From Agaribacterium haliotis (lineage in GTDB: Bacteria; Pseudomonadota; Gammaproteobacteria; Pseudomonadales; Cellvibrionaceae): DNA of 64,000 nucleotides. Location: contig NZ_NKQJ01000002.1 in the NCBI RefSeq assembly GCF_002312815.1, forward strand, positions 177,014 to 241,013. The letters are read 5' to 3'. A model generated the notes under the pieces. That model searched no databases. It was not told the origin of the DNA and worked only from the letters and a program-made list of their open reading frames with translations. Below are positions 48,370 through 57,147 of the stretch, in pieces. The position numbers and the translations under genes are program-made. The number at the start of each line of letters is the position of its first letter. Within the stretch, counting starts at the first letter, position 1.

Positions 48370-49353
48370 CTACATCACACCGCGAATATGCTGTTTGACC
48401 TTGTCAAAGTAAAAATCAGAGAGTTTTTGGTGTAGTGCTTTATCCAGCGGCTTCAGAGCGCTAACTGAAGCATTTTCTTTAACCTGTTCAGCCGTACTTG
48501 CTCCGGTAATAACGGAGCTGACCGCGGCGTGATCAAGTATCCAGCGCATCGCCATCTGGGCAGGGCTCATACCTTCGGGCACAAGCAGTTTTAACTCTTC
48601 AGCCAGCTCAACAGCTAACTCAAATGGAACTCCGGAGAATGTTTCTCCGACGCTAAAAAATTCCCCGTCTTTATTATAATTGCGATGATCTTGCTCAGAG
48701 AAAACCTGATCTTTTTTCATTTTCCCAGCTAATACACCACTGGCAAGCGGCAGGCGCACAATGATGCCAACGTTGTTGGCCTGGGCTTCAGGAAAGAGCT
48801 CGCTGCTGTGGTCTTGGCGAAATAAATTAAAAATTGTTTGTATCGAACTAAGTTTCGGATGTTTTACTGCAAACAAAGCCTCGTCAAGGGTTTCAACACT
48901 AACACCAAAATGTTGGATTAAGCCCTGCTGCTGAAAATCTTCCATATAAGCCAGTACATCACCCGCTTTAAGTACTGGCTCCGGCAGGCAGTGCAGCTGG
49001 ATAAGCGGCAGGCTTTCTAGCTTCAGGCGCTGCAAAGACGCCTCAATATTTGCCTTGATTGCGGCCTTGCTGTAATTGTCTGGATACAAACGACTATCGC
49101 GGCCAACCTTTGTTGCAATGATGCGCTGTTTGCAAGGGTAGTTAGTACAGTGTGAGGCAATGCGCTGCTCACTCAAACCGGCGCCGTAAACATCGGCAGT
49201 GTCCCAGAAATTAATCGAACAGGCATCCGCCTGCTTTAGTACCGCTTCGGCACGCTCAGCCTGCATGGCACCAAAATCTCCACCGAGCTGCCAGCAGCCG
49301 ACGCCAATTTCACTGACCTTAAAACCCGATTTACCTAAGTTTCTATATTGCAC
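48370..49353 (-). CDS. Aldo/keto reductase
   Basis: A 327-residue TIM-barrel NADPH oxidoreductase that starts with GTG, GGGGAGG lying five bases upstream. Motifs: the catalytic-tetrad Asp and Tyr in FWDTADVYGAGLSE, Lys in IIATKVGRD and His in LIQLHCLP, plus the C-terminal cofactor-binding VSSVITGASTAEQVKEN. Substrate not predictable; relatives reduce aldehydes and sugars. Confidence 0.9.
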   Translation of the reverse strand: MQYRNLGKSGFKVSEIGVGCWQLGGDFGAMQAERAEAVLKQADACSINFWDTADVYGAGLSEQRIASHCTNYPCKQRIIATKVGRDSRLYPDNYSKAAIKANIEASLQRLKLESLPLIQLHCLPEPVLKAGDVLAYMEDFQQQGLIQHFGVSVETLDEALFAVKHPKLSSIQTIFNLFRQDHSSELFPEAQANNVGIIVRLPLASGVLAGKMKKDQVFSEQDHRNYNKDGEFFSVGETFSGVPFELAVELAEELKLLVPEGMSPAQMAMRWILDHAAVSSVITGASTAEQVKENASVSALKPLDKALHQKLSDFYFDKVKQHIRGVM

Positions 49354-49548
49354 ATGGCCTCCCCGGGCACTGCCGAAATGAATATGAAAAAGACAAAGCC
49401 TACTGCAGGCAGGTAACTCAAGGCCAGAACTTTGTTTTTCGAAATATAATCGTCACAAAAATTTGCTGCATTGATGATTGCGCATCGCATTAATAGTACG
49501 CTTGCCAGCTGGCATTCACACTCAACGGTTTAAATCAGGACGATATTT

Positions 49549-49890
49549 ATGAGCCACCTTCGCATCCCCAAGCACTGGCGTATTCGGCGCTCGACCCCGT
49601 TTTTCACCAAAGACAACGTGCCCGAAGCACTGCTCAGCCATCACAATACCGCCGCCGGCGTTTTTGGCCAGCTCTGTGTTATGGAAGGCGAAGTAACGTA
49701 TCACGGTTTTGCCGACGAAGCGGCCAGCGAACCGGAGACAAGCATTGTTATTGCTGCTGGCAGCTTTGGCACCAGCCCGCCGCAGTACTGGCACCGCATC
49801 GAAATGAGCGATGACGCGCAATTTAATATTAACTTCTGGGCCGACCCAGAAGCCGAGCAATCCGACGAAGTTTATTCAGCCAAAAAATAA
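49549..49890 (+). CDS. DUF1971 cupin-like protein
   Basis: The 113-residue product follows the DUF1971 pattern (RRSTPFFTKDNVPEALLSHH, GVFGQLCVMEGEVTYHG, SPPQYWHRIEMSDD). Related domains occur fused to TehB tellurite-resistance proteins. Probably a small metal-binding cupin. AGGA precedes the ATG. It is convergent with the Ada-like gene eight bases away. Confidence 0.85.
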   Translation: MSHLRIPKHWRIRRSTPFFTKDNVPEALLSHHNTAAGVFGQLCVMEGEVTYHGFADEAASEPETSIVIAAGSFGTSPPQYWHRIEMSDDAQFNINFWADPEAEQSDEVYSAKK

Positions 49891-49897
49891 CTGCGCG

Positions 49898-50773
49898 CTA
49901 CAAATTGTCCTTTAGGCTCACAGCCGCTAATGCAGCCTCCCAGGCGATAATTGTACTTTTTTTATTCTCACCCCAGCGGTAAGCCCCAATGGCGCCACTT
50001 TGCTGAATAACCCGGTGACAGGGAATTAAAAACGCGACAGGATTTGCAGCAACAGCCGAGCCCACGGCGCGCGAAGCACCCGGCCTGGCAATAGCGGTGG
50101 CTACATCACTGTAACTGGCCAGCGACGCAAGTGGAATCGTTAGCAGGCTCTGCCACACTTTAAGCTTAAAATCCGTCGCCGCCAGGTGCAGTTTTATTTT
50201 ATCGAGTGCGCGCCAGTCGCCGTGGAAGATTGCAAGTGCGTTTTCCTGAATGCTATCTCGCTTGGCAACATAGTGCGCATTTGGCAGGTAGTTTCGCAGG
50301 CGCTCCTGCGCCTGCTGTTTATCCTGCTCAAAATGCAAATAGCATATACCTTTAGCGGTCGACGCAATCAGCACTAAACCAAAAGGGCTCTGCGCAAAAC
50401 TATAGTTAATACTTAAATTGGCACCGCCACTCTTAAACTCGCCGGGCGTCATGCCTTCTATGCGTACAAACATATCGTGCAAGCGCGCACTGCCCGACAA
50501 ACCACTTTGATAAGCGGTATGCATCAGGCTTTTACGCTGCTGCAATAAGGTTTTTGCGTAATTCAAACTTAGAAATTGTATAAACTGCTTAGGGCTAACA
50601 CCGGCCCATTCAGTAAACATGCGCTGAAAATGAAAGGCACTGAGCCCTACAGCGTCGGCAATTTGCTCCAGCGATGGCTGAGCCTTATAGTTATTGCGTA
50701 TAAAATGAATCGCCTGTTCTACACGCTGATAATCAAGCTGGCGCTGATCGGGCCTTAGTTTTTTACTGGACAT
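49898..50773 (-). CDS. Ada-like regulator/O6-methylguanine-DNA methyltransferase
   Basis: The product is 291 residues from the ATG at 50773. The N-terminal AraC helix-turn-helix spans about 10-110 (LEQIADAVGLSAFHFQRMFTEWAG) and the C-terminal methyltransferase about 120-285, with the acceptor motif IPCHRVIQ and GAYRWGENKK. It transfers O6-methyl groups to its Cys and may activate repair genes. It lacks the N-terminal zinc domain of E. coli Ada that senses methylphosphotriesters. Formation from methylating agents fits the electrophile-defence genes nearby. Confidence 0.92.
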   Translation of the reverse strand: MSSKKLRPDQRQLDYQRVEQAIHFIRNNYKAQPSLEQIADAVGLSAFHFQRMFTEWAGVSPKQFIQFLSLNYAKTLLQQRKSLMHTAYQSGLSGSARLHDMFVRIEGMTPGEFKSGGANLSINYSFAQSPFGLVLIASTAKGICYLHFEQDKQQAQERLRNYLPNAHYVAKRDSIQENALAIFHGDWRALDKIKLHLAATDFKLKVWQSLLTIPLASLASYSDVATAIARPGASRAVGSAVAANPVAFLIPCHRVIQQSGAIGAYRWGENKKSTIIAWEAALAAVSLKDNL

Positions 50774-51001
50774 CACAAATTATCTTACTCACCTAAGCAG
50801 GAAGGGCATCAAACATGCCGGAAAGATATCGAGCATGCGCCAAGCACAGCCCTGACGACAACCCGTTTCTTGCGCTGCGACAAAAAACGCATATCCTACA
50901 ATGCTCGTTGCAGCTCAAACCGGCAGTACAAGGGCTCTTATGACAACAACAATGGCAACAACGATGATTGCAAGCATTAGTACAACTAAGTTAAAGCCGC
51001 G

Positions 51002-51484
51002 ATGAATAAGGAAAAGGGGAAACTGAGCTTATTCTGCGGCAAGATGGGCGCCGGTAAAAGCACCTTAGCCAAACACCTGGCCAGTGAGCAAGGCGCGGTA
51101 TTGATTAGTGAAGACCAATGGTTAGCGGCTTTGTACCCCAATCAAATCGACTCTCTGCAAGATTATTTGGCTTGCGCCAACAAGCTCAAAAGCCCAATCA
51201 AAACACTGGTACAAAATATCTTAGTAGTCGGGACTGACGTTGTACTCGACTTCCCCGCCAATACCCTGAAACAGCGAGCTTGGCTCAAAACTATCTGCGA
51301 CGAAATCCAGGCGCCCCACTGCTTATATTATCTTGAGCGAGATAACGAAACCTGCCTTAAGCAAATCAGACACAGACAACAAAGCAGCCAGGCAGTAACG
51401 GATAATGAAGCGATGTTTTATGCGGTGACTGAGTATTTTATGGCTCCTCAGGCTCATGAAGGTTTTCAACTTATTCAGGTCTAA
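51002..51484 (+). CDS. AAA/zeta-toxin-like P-loop kinase
   Basis: The 160-residue protein has Walker A CGKMGAGKST, an Asp in SEDQWL, VVLDFPANTLKQRAWLK and a lid region YLERDNETCLKQIRHR. These define the AAA_33 small-kinase group (gluconate-kinase/zeta-toxin-like). No antitoxin partner is adjacent. Substrate unknown. The ribosome site is poor. Confidence 0.82.
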   Translation: MNKEKGKLSLFCGKMGAGKSTLAKHLASEQGAVLISEDQWLAALYPNQIDSLQDYLACANKLKSPIKTLVQNILVVGTDVVLDFPANTLKQRAWLKTICDEIQAPHCLYYLERDNETCLKQIRHRQQSSQAVTDNEAMFYAVTEYFMAPQAHEGFQLIQV

Positions 51485-51789
51485 GCAGCGCAATAGAGAA
51501 AAGATTAAAATGCCTCAATATGAGGCATACATGCGTTTGAACCTAGGTTTAGGAATGATCAAAGCAGAAACATAGATCAAACACTTCACTAGTTACTTCA
51601 CCACAGACAACAAAAAACCTAGCCAAAGGTAACTCAACACCTTTCACTGCGCGGCCTGCAGCTAAACTAATAACCATCACAGTGCTGGCACCAAAGCACA
51701 CCAGCGTTTGATTTATGACTATAAATGCCTCGGCCAAATCAGTAGAATACGCGCTCGAAATCCTCCCCTCACGACACTGATTGGTAGAT
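51485..51789. other. Intergenic region with palindromic hairpin
   Basis: 305 bp between the kinase and pyruvate kinase genes. ATGCCTCA-ATA-TGAGGCAT at 51510-51528 is an 8-bp perfect hairpin, placed as a terminator for the kinase but without a U-tract. The pyruvate kinase promoter must lie here but is not obvious. Confidence 0.45.
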
Positions 51790-53208
51790 ATGAGCAAGAA
51801 GACAAAGATTGTAGCCACCGTTTCCGACCTAAAGGGTAGCGTTGAATTTATTTCAGAGCTTCACAAGCGCGGCGTAAACGTTATCCGTTTAAACACCGCC
51901 CACCAAACTCCTGAAGATACCCGCAAAGTTATCGAGAACGTGCGCAAGGCAAGTCCTCAGCTGGCCGTACTGGTTGACACCAAAGGCCCTGAAATGCGTA
52001 CCAATTTGAAGATCGAAGAAGATCTGGATATCAAAACTGGCGATAAAGTCACCTTCCGCGCCGACGGCCTCGACGTCGCCACCACCCGTGAAGCGGTTCA
52101 GGTTAACTACTTGGGTTTTGTCAAAGACGTTCCCGTTGGCGCCCGCATCCTGATCGACGACGGCCTGCTTGAGCTGGTTGTAGACAGCAAAGACGATGAA
52201 GCGCTGTACACCACCGCTCAAAACAACGGCAAGATCAAAAAGAAAAAGAGCGTTAACGTACCCGGTGTTGAAATTCAACTGCCCTCGGTTACCGAGCGCG
52301 ACAAGAGCTTTATTGAAATGGCGATCGACGCCGGTGTCGACTTTATCGCCCACTCTTTTGTTCGCACCAAACAAGATGTGCTCGACGTTCAGGAAATCCT
52401 CGACGCCAAGAATTCACCGATCAAAATCATCTCTAAAATCGAGAACCGCGAAGGTGTTGAGAATCTCGATGAGATCCTCGAAGTAACTTACGGCGTTATG
52501 GTTGCCCGTGGCGACCTCGGCATCGAAGTACCAGCCGAAGAAGTACCGCTGGTGCAAAAAGAGATGATCGAGAAATGTGTTGCCGCCAACGCGCCGGTTA
52601 TCACTGCAACCCAAATGCTCGAAAGCATGATTCAAAACCCTCGCCCTACCCGCGCCGAAGTATCTGACGTTGCCAATGCCGTACTCGACGGTACCGATGC
52701 GCTGATGCTTTCCGGTGAGTCCGCTTACGGCGACTACCCGTTTGAAGCCGTTGAGACCATGGCCCGTATCGCCCTGCACACGGAAGAGAAAACCAAGCAC
52801 AACATCAACTTTAATCTCGACAACGATAGAGACAACCTGCAGGCTTATGTTGCTAAAGCCGCGGCCAAAGCTTCTCGCGATCTGGATGTTGATGCGCTGG
52901 TTGTACCGACTCGCAAAGGCACCACGGCCCGCATGATCGCTTCACACCGCCCGGTTGCACCTATTTACGCCGCCTGTTTTGAAGTTGAAACAATGCGCCT
53001 GCTTTCTTTAAGCTACGGTGTTGATGCCTATGAAATTGAGCCATATAAAACGCGCTCAGAAATTCTGAACAAGGCTTTGACCCCGCTGACCGATAAAGGC
53101 GCGCTTGAAGATGACAGCCTGGTTGTTGTCGCCAAGGCCGCTCCAGGCTCACAGCGCAAGACCAACCGCATGGAAATCAACACCGTCGGTGCCTTAAAAG
53201 CGATCTAA
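51790..53208 (+). CDS. pyk: Pyruvate kinase
   Basis: The start is the ATG at 51790 (MSKKTKIVATVSD). The 472-residue enzyme has the catalytic (beta/alpha)8 barrel with LVDTKGPEMRT, the Lys-containing signature ISKIENREGVENLDEI, MVARGDLGIEV and ITATQMLESM. The B domain and a C-terminal domain with ARMIASHRPVAPI follow. It converts PEP and ADP to pyruvate and ATP. The usual TIGPAS near the N-terminus is replaced by TVSDLK, as in Bacteroidetes-type pyruvate kinases. Codon use is highly biased, as expected for strong expression. Confidence 0.95.
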   Translation: MSKKTKIVATVSDLKGSVEFISELHKRGVNVIRLNTAHQTPEDTRKVIENVRKASPQLAVLVDTKGPEMRTNLKIEEDLDIKTGDKVTFRADGLDVATTREAVQVNYLGFVKDVPVGARILIDDGLLELVVDSKDDEALYTTAQNNGKIKKKKSVNVPGVEIQLPSVTERDKSFIEMAIDAGVDFIAHSFVRTKQDVLDVQEILDAKNSPIKIISKIENREGVENLDEILEVTYGVMVARGDLGIEVPAEEVPLVQKEMIEKCVAANAPVITATQMLESMIQNPRPTRAEVSDVANAVLDGTDALMLSGESAYGDYPFEAVETMARIALHTEEKTKHNINFNLDNDRDNLQAYVAKAAAKASRDLDVDALVVPTRKGTTARMIASHRPVAPIYAACFEVETMRLLSLSYGVDAYEIEPYKTRSEILNKALTPLTDKGALEDDSLVVVAKAAPGSQRKTNRMEINTVGALKAI

Positions 53209-53221
53209 GCTTTTTATTTGA

Positions 53222-53251
53222 ACAGGCGTGGAGCTCTCCGCGCCTGTCTTT
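53222..53251 (+). terminator. Rho-independent terminator of pyk
   Basis: ACAGGCG and CGCCTGT enclose a second inner stem GGAG/CTCC, followed by CTTTCT. It begins 14 bases after the pyk stop codon. Confidence 0.8.
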
Positions 53252-53535
53252 CTCCCCCTCTATCAAGTACCGCTTTCTTTATCCCATCTGGGCATTGCCC
53301 GCTTCAAAGCTTAGTGTTCACGCTATTGTTTTTAAGTGCACCCGCCAAATTTCCTATTGAGCAGCCCTGGCGCTGCGGTACCATAGCCAAACGATAGCCG
53401 CCGATATGAACTTGATAATAATAGTCTGGCGGCGGGGTCACACTTAGCAACTAAAGCGCCTCACGCTTGAGTAATAAAAATAAAGAAACAGCGCCCTAAT
53501 CTGCGAGCAGCATCGGCGCACGGTTAAGGAAATTT
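53252..53535. other. Intergenic region upstream of the 53536 gene
   Basis: A 284-bp remainder of the pyk downstream gap. I see no gene or confident regulatory site. Confidence 0.4.
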
Positions 53536-54150
53536 ATGGATTCAATCAAAGATGCCCAGGCAGATATGCGCGATGCCTACTTCTGGGGTGTGCCGGGCGT
53601 GTTCTGTTCCGCTTGCGTTTGGCTAAGCGCCGCTTTCACAAGCATGCTTATCAGCCCGATAGCTGGCATATGGTGCCTGGTTTTTGCCGGCAGCTTAATT
53701 TTTCCCGCATCCGTTGCGCTCTGTAAGCTACTCGGTTATCGCGGTAAACACCAACAGGGCAATGCACTAGCGCCTCTAGCCATCGAAGGCACAATCTGGA
53801 TGTTGCTGACCATAGCCATTGCCGTCGCTTTAGCCATGCTTCACCCCCAATATTTTTTCCCCGCCATGCTGCTGATTATTGCAGGGCGTTATTTAAGTTT
53901 CAGAACCCTGTACGGTTTAAGAAGCTTCTATCTGCTTGCTTTTGCCTTGGTTCTTGCTGCCGGCCTGACTCTTTTGTATCAGGCCAGCAGTTCTTCCGAG
54001 GCCGTTATCAGAACGTATATCGGAGCGTTTAGCGGCGCCGCCATCGAGTTTATCTTTGCACTGGTTTTATTTGTGCAAGCAAAGCAGGCAAGCAAAAAAA
54101 CAGAAAAAACTGATTTCTCAGTTGAGCCTGTTAAGGCTAAAAGCTCTTAA
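53536..54150 (+). CDS. Six-helix membrane protein of unknown function
   Basis: A 204-residue protein with about six helices (VFCSACVWLSAAFTSMLIS, IAGIWCLVFAGSLIFPASVA, TIWMLLTIAIAVALAML, FFPAMLLIIAGRYLSFRTLYG, FYLLAFALVLAAGLTLLY, GAAIEFIFALVLFVQA) and a charged tail. It resembles small conserved membrane families such as DUF7010, without certainty. AAGGAAA precedes the ATG. Confidence 0.75.
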   Translation: MDSIKDAQADMRDAYFWGVPGVFCSACVWLSAAFTSMLISPIAGIWCLVFAGSLIFPASVALCKLLGYRGKHQQGNALAPLAIEGTIWMLLTIAIAVALAMLHPQYFFPAMLLIIAGRYLSFRTLYGLRSFYLLAFALVLAAGLTLLYQASSSSEAVIRTYIGAFSGAAIEFIFALVLFVQAKQASKKTEKTDFSVEPVKAKSS

Positions 54151-54252
54151 CACCAAAAACCGTCCAATACCAAAAACCGTCTAATACAAACAAGTGCCCA
54201 TAATTGCGGCAGCGAGCATAGCCTCGCCGCTGCGACAACTTAAAACAAATGC

Positions 54253-55467
54253 CTATTTCAAACCTGCAAACATATCCGGGCCAAATAGCTCGTATTTTAT
54301 ATTTTCAGCATCGACACCACAGCCCAATAAAAAGCGCCGCTGTACACGCATAAATTCCACTGGCCCACAAAGCATGTAATTTGCCTTCTTCGGCAGCTCT
54401 ATTTCACTCAAATCAAGCACGCCCTCGATAATATCGAGGCCAGCACGACTGCCCGATTCAGCAAATACAATCAATTGACCGTTACTTAACGCAGGGGCAG
54501 CGTCCATCACATCGTCAAGCAGAGCAATATTGTCAGCGCTGCGCGCACCGTGAATAAACATCGTGCGTGCAGCACTTCGCTTAGCTGCGCGCTGCTGCCA
54601 CAAAGCAACCATTGGTGTAATACCAATGCCCCCACTGATCAAGACTAAATCTTTGTCTTGCTGCTCATCGATAAAATCCCCAAAAGGCTGGCCAACCTGC
54701 AAAAGCGCGCCCTCTTCTAGCGCAACTAACTTGTTGCTCAACCAGCCGTCAATATCACTGCCAGAACCTGCGCGTTCCTGCTTTACGGTAATACGCCAAC
54801 TGCCGTTCACACTTAACTGCGACAAGCTGTACTGGCGGATCTGCCTCTGCCCCTGATGCTCCAAAGCGACACTCAAATACTGACCGGGCTTAAATTCAGG
54901 TAAAACAGCCAGCGCAGTACTAGCGTCGCGGCTTGTACCCGCAGGTGACAGATAAAGTGAATAGACCCCATCGCACTCTTTTACTTTTTTCTCAAGCACA
55001 AGACTCTGCCAGTAGCCATCATCTGCGCGACAACCGGCCAAAGCGTAAAGCTGGGCTTCACGAGAAATAAGATCACAGGCTAGTTGCCAGTAAACCTCAT
55101 CCCAGGCAACGGCAACTTCGTCCGTCACCGCATCGCCGAGCACTGTTTTCACCGCAGCCAGTAAATACTTGCCAACAATCGTGTACTGTGCGGGTTGAAT
55201 TCCCAAACTGGCATGTTTGTGAGCAATGCGATTTAAAATAGGGTTGAGCAGCGCCGCGTTGTCATAATTTGCTGCGTAAGCATAAACAGCTGAAGCCAGC
55301 GCCTGTTTTTGCTCGCCCTTTATTTGATTACTCATATTAAACAAGTTTGTCAGTTCGGGGTGAGCCTCAAACATAGACCGGTAGAATTCACCGGTAATCG
55401 CAGTGCCGTGTTCGCGAACAACTTCAACGGTATTTTTTACAACTTCAATTGTTGATGGCGATAACAT
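54253..55467 (-). CDS. hmp: Flavohaemoglobin, nitric oxide dioxygenase
   Basis: The 404-residue product has an N-terminal globin domain (about 1-140) with proximal His in IAHKHASLG. The FAD domain (about 150-265) has the RQYSLS signature, and the NAD domain has ISGGIGITPMVAL and C-terminal MLCGPVEFM. It oxidises NO to nitrate with O2 and NADH, or reduces NO without oxygen. AAGGAG lies six bases upstream of the ATG. It is on the same strand as nsrR, 89 bp downstream, consistent with NsrR control. Confidence 0.96.
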   Translation of the reverse strand: MLSPSTIEVVKNTVEVVREHGTAITGEFYRSMFEAHPELTNLFNMSNQIKGEQKQALASAVYAYAANYDNAALLNPILNRIAHKHASLGIQPAQYTIVGKYLLAAVKTVLGDAVTDEVAVAWDEVYWQLACDLISREAQLYALAGCRADDGYWQSLVLEKKVKECDGVYSLYLSPAGTSRDASTALAVLPEFKPGQYLSVALEHQGQRQIRQYSLSQLSVNGSWRITVKQERAGSGSDIDGWLSNKLVALEEGALLQVGQPFGDFIDEQQDKDLVLISGGIGITPMVALWQQRAAKRSAARTMFIHGARSADNIALLDDVMDAAPALSNGQLIVFAESGSRAGLDIIEGVLDLSEIELPKKANYMLCGPVEFMRVQRRFLLGCGVDAENIKYELFGPDMFAGLK

Positions 55468-55523
55468 AACTTCTCCTTATTAGGAAAATAATAAAAAAGG
55501 GAGGGGAGCAATATTTATCTACA

Positions 55524-55549
55524 CGCAGTCGTCAATCTGAACGACTGCG
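55524..55549. repeat. 9-bp hairpin between nsrR and hmp
   Basis: CGCAGTCGT and ACGACTGCG with an 8-nt loop lie in the nsrR-hmp gap. No U-tract follows on either strand, so it could be an attenuator, a processing signal or a regulator-binding site. Confidence 0.5.
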
Positions 55550-55556
55550 ATAAAAA

Positions 55557-55988
55557 CTAAACAAGCTGAAGCTTGGATATCAACTGAGCCGTCGGCGGCT
55601 GCACTAAATCTGATAAATAGTAGTTATCAAGATAGTCATAAAAATGATTCAAACCGCGATCTAAAATACCAATTAAGTTGCAGGCACTTTCTAAGACACA
55701 GTGATTTTTATGACAGTCGACTAAGGGAAAGTCGCCTTCAAGCTCGCGCACAATAGTAGCCAAAGATAGAGCTTGAGCGTCAACTGCCAGTTCAATGCCA
55801 CCATTGCGCCCGCGAGTTGACGCTATCCAGCCGAGCTTAATTAAACGGTTAACCACTTTAACAAGGTGGTTGTGAGACAATTGGAATTTATCGGACAGCT
55901 CGGCTAAACGAGTCAGCTCACCATCTTGGCGATGAGCAACATACATCAACACCCTCAAGCCGATATCCGTAAACTGCGTAAGTTGCAC
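55557..55988 (-). CDS. nsrR: NsrR, nitric-oxide-sensing Rrf2-family repressor
   Basis: The 143-residue Rrf2 protein has a winged HTH (LSDKFQLSHNHLVKVVNRLIKLG) and the [Fe-S] ligands C-HKNH-C-VLESA-C (Cys-x4-Cys-x5-Cys), the spacing found in NsrR. It represses hmp until NO damages the cluster. A half-site-like AACATGCATTC at 56141-56151 is a candidate NsrR box upstream of its own gene. Confidence 0.9.
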   Translation of the reverse strand: MQLTQFTDIGLRVLMYVAHRQDGELTRLAELSDKFQLSHNHLVKVVNRLIKLGWIASTRGRNGGIELAVDAQALSLATIVRELEGDFPLVDCHKNHCVLESACNLIGILDRGLNHFYDYLDNYYLSDLVQPPTAQLISKLQLV

Positions 55989-56211
55989 AGGCGCCTACCT
56001 TGTTTTTTGTGGCTTTTTATTTAGCGTGGCTTTTTGTTTTGTGTGGCTTTTCTGCTTTGCGCTCAATTGCCTTAGCTGCGCCCCACATAAAATCCGCCAA
56101 ACGCCGTGTAGGAGTAAATCCATTGCCTGTTAATCTACATAACATGCATTCCATATGCAACATTTATTTTTATGCTTCTAACGACAGTTTTAATCAGCCG
56201 CAGACCCTCGG

Positions 56212-56715
56212 CTACACAACAAGGTCCAAGAGCTGGCCTGGCCGGGAATCAGCAGCGACGAGGTTATAGGCTCCTTGCTCAGGGATAGAGGGCCTATTGT
56301 CAATTCGCTCTTGTAAATTCCGTTCAGGCAGACTCTGCTCCGGCAGTTTATCCAGCAGCTGCTCGGTTTGAGAAAAATCTTCACTTTGATAAATATCCGC
56401 AAGTGCTTGATATCTTACATCGCTGTCACTATCGCTGCTTTCCCCAGTGGCAACTTGTAAATAAATATCAATCAACTCTTGCTTGTTGTTAGTGTCATAT
56501 ATGTTTAATGCAAATGTGCGCGTATTTTCTTGTTGCTGCTGCTGAGCCTGCTGCTCACTTAATACTTGCTGCTGCAGCTGATCAACACGCTCATTTATTT
56601 GCTCAGGTGTTATCAGTGAGGCGTCGTTTTGCGAGGCTGGCACATTCTTTTTAGTTGCCTCTCCTAACTCGCGAATAATTGACGATGGGGGATGAAAAGC
56701 GCTGTTTATCTGCAT
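56212..56715 (-). CDS. Hypothetical protein, Gln-rich coiled coil
   Basis: From the ATG at 56715 (MQINSAFHPPSSIIREL) the product is 167 residues. It has a Gln-rich probable coiled coil (about 45-70, with QQQVLSEQQAQQQQQ) and a C-terminal acidic helical part. It lacks a signal peptide and any recognised domain. The ribosome site is weak, so the start is uncertain. Confidence 0.6.
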   Translation of the reverse strand: MQINSAFHPPSSIIRELGEATKKNVPASQNDASLITPEQINERVDQLQQQVLSEQQAQQQQQENTRTFALNIYDTNNKQELIDIYLQVATGESSDSDSDVRYQALADIYQSEDFSQTEQLLDKLPEQSLPERNLQERIDNRPSIPEQGAYNLVAADSRPGQLLDLVV

Positions 56716-57147
56716 AGTAAAAACCTGACAATAGCTACCTAAAAACCAAGGCGTGAAAAGCATGCTTTGAAATACACTTGAGACTCTGATCCAAACTTTG
56801 CGGCCGGGATATTCAAGATAAGACTTTCAAATTAATTCACCACTTTGAAAGCGCGACAAATAAAAAATTCCATTGCTCTAAGACAAATACGCTATAAGTC
56901 AGAGCAAAACCTGCATGTATTCGGGCACTAGCCAGTGGCCTCTGCGCCCCGCCTTCTCAACAAGCCCCCGCTTAACGTTCCTGTTTCTACTTTGCACGCC
57001 AAGGCCTTGATTAATATCAAGCAAAACTCTGAACCAGACTAAAATCAGCTTGCTCAATCATCATTCACATCATATATTAGTAAATGTTAATATACGCCCG
57101 CGACTAGTAGCCAATGCCACCAACGTGGCAAATGTAAGGAGCAGCCC
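56716..57147. other. Promoter region of the CoA-disulfide reductase gene
   Basis: 432 bp with no gene. It contains the FNR/Anr box at 57007-57020 and an AT-rich inverted repeat ATATTA-N8-TAATAT at 57074-57093, which may be an operator for a sulfur- or redox-responsive repressor. Confidence 0.55.
57007..57020. promoter_or_regulatory. FNR/Anr box
   Basis: TTGATTAATATCAA is a perfect match to TTGAT-N4-ATCAA, 127 bp upstream of the CoA-disulfide reductase start codon. Anaerobic or micro-oxic control is the natural reading. Confidence 0.65.

Noticed and set aside
51549-51818. Minus-strand 89-codon frame upstream of pyk
   Set aside because: It overlaps the pyk start, has no ribosome site and no family resemblance.
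56000-56269. 89-codon plus-strand frame near nsrR
   Set aside because: Overlaps the 3' end of the 56212 gene on the opposite strand, has low-quality composition and no ribosome site.
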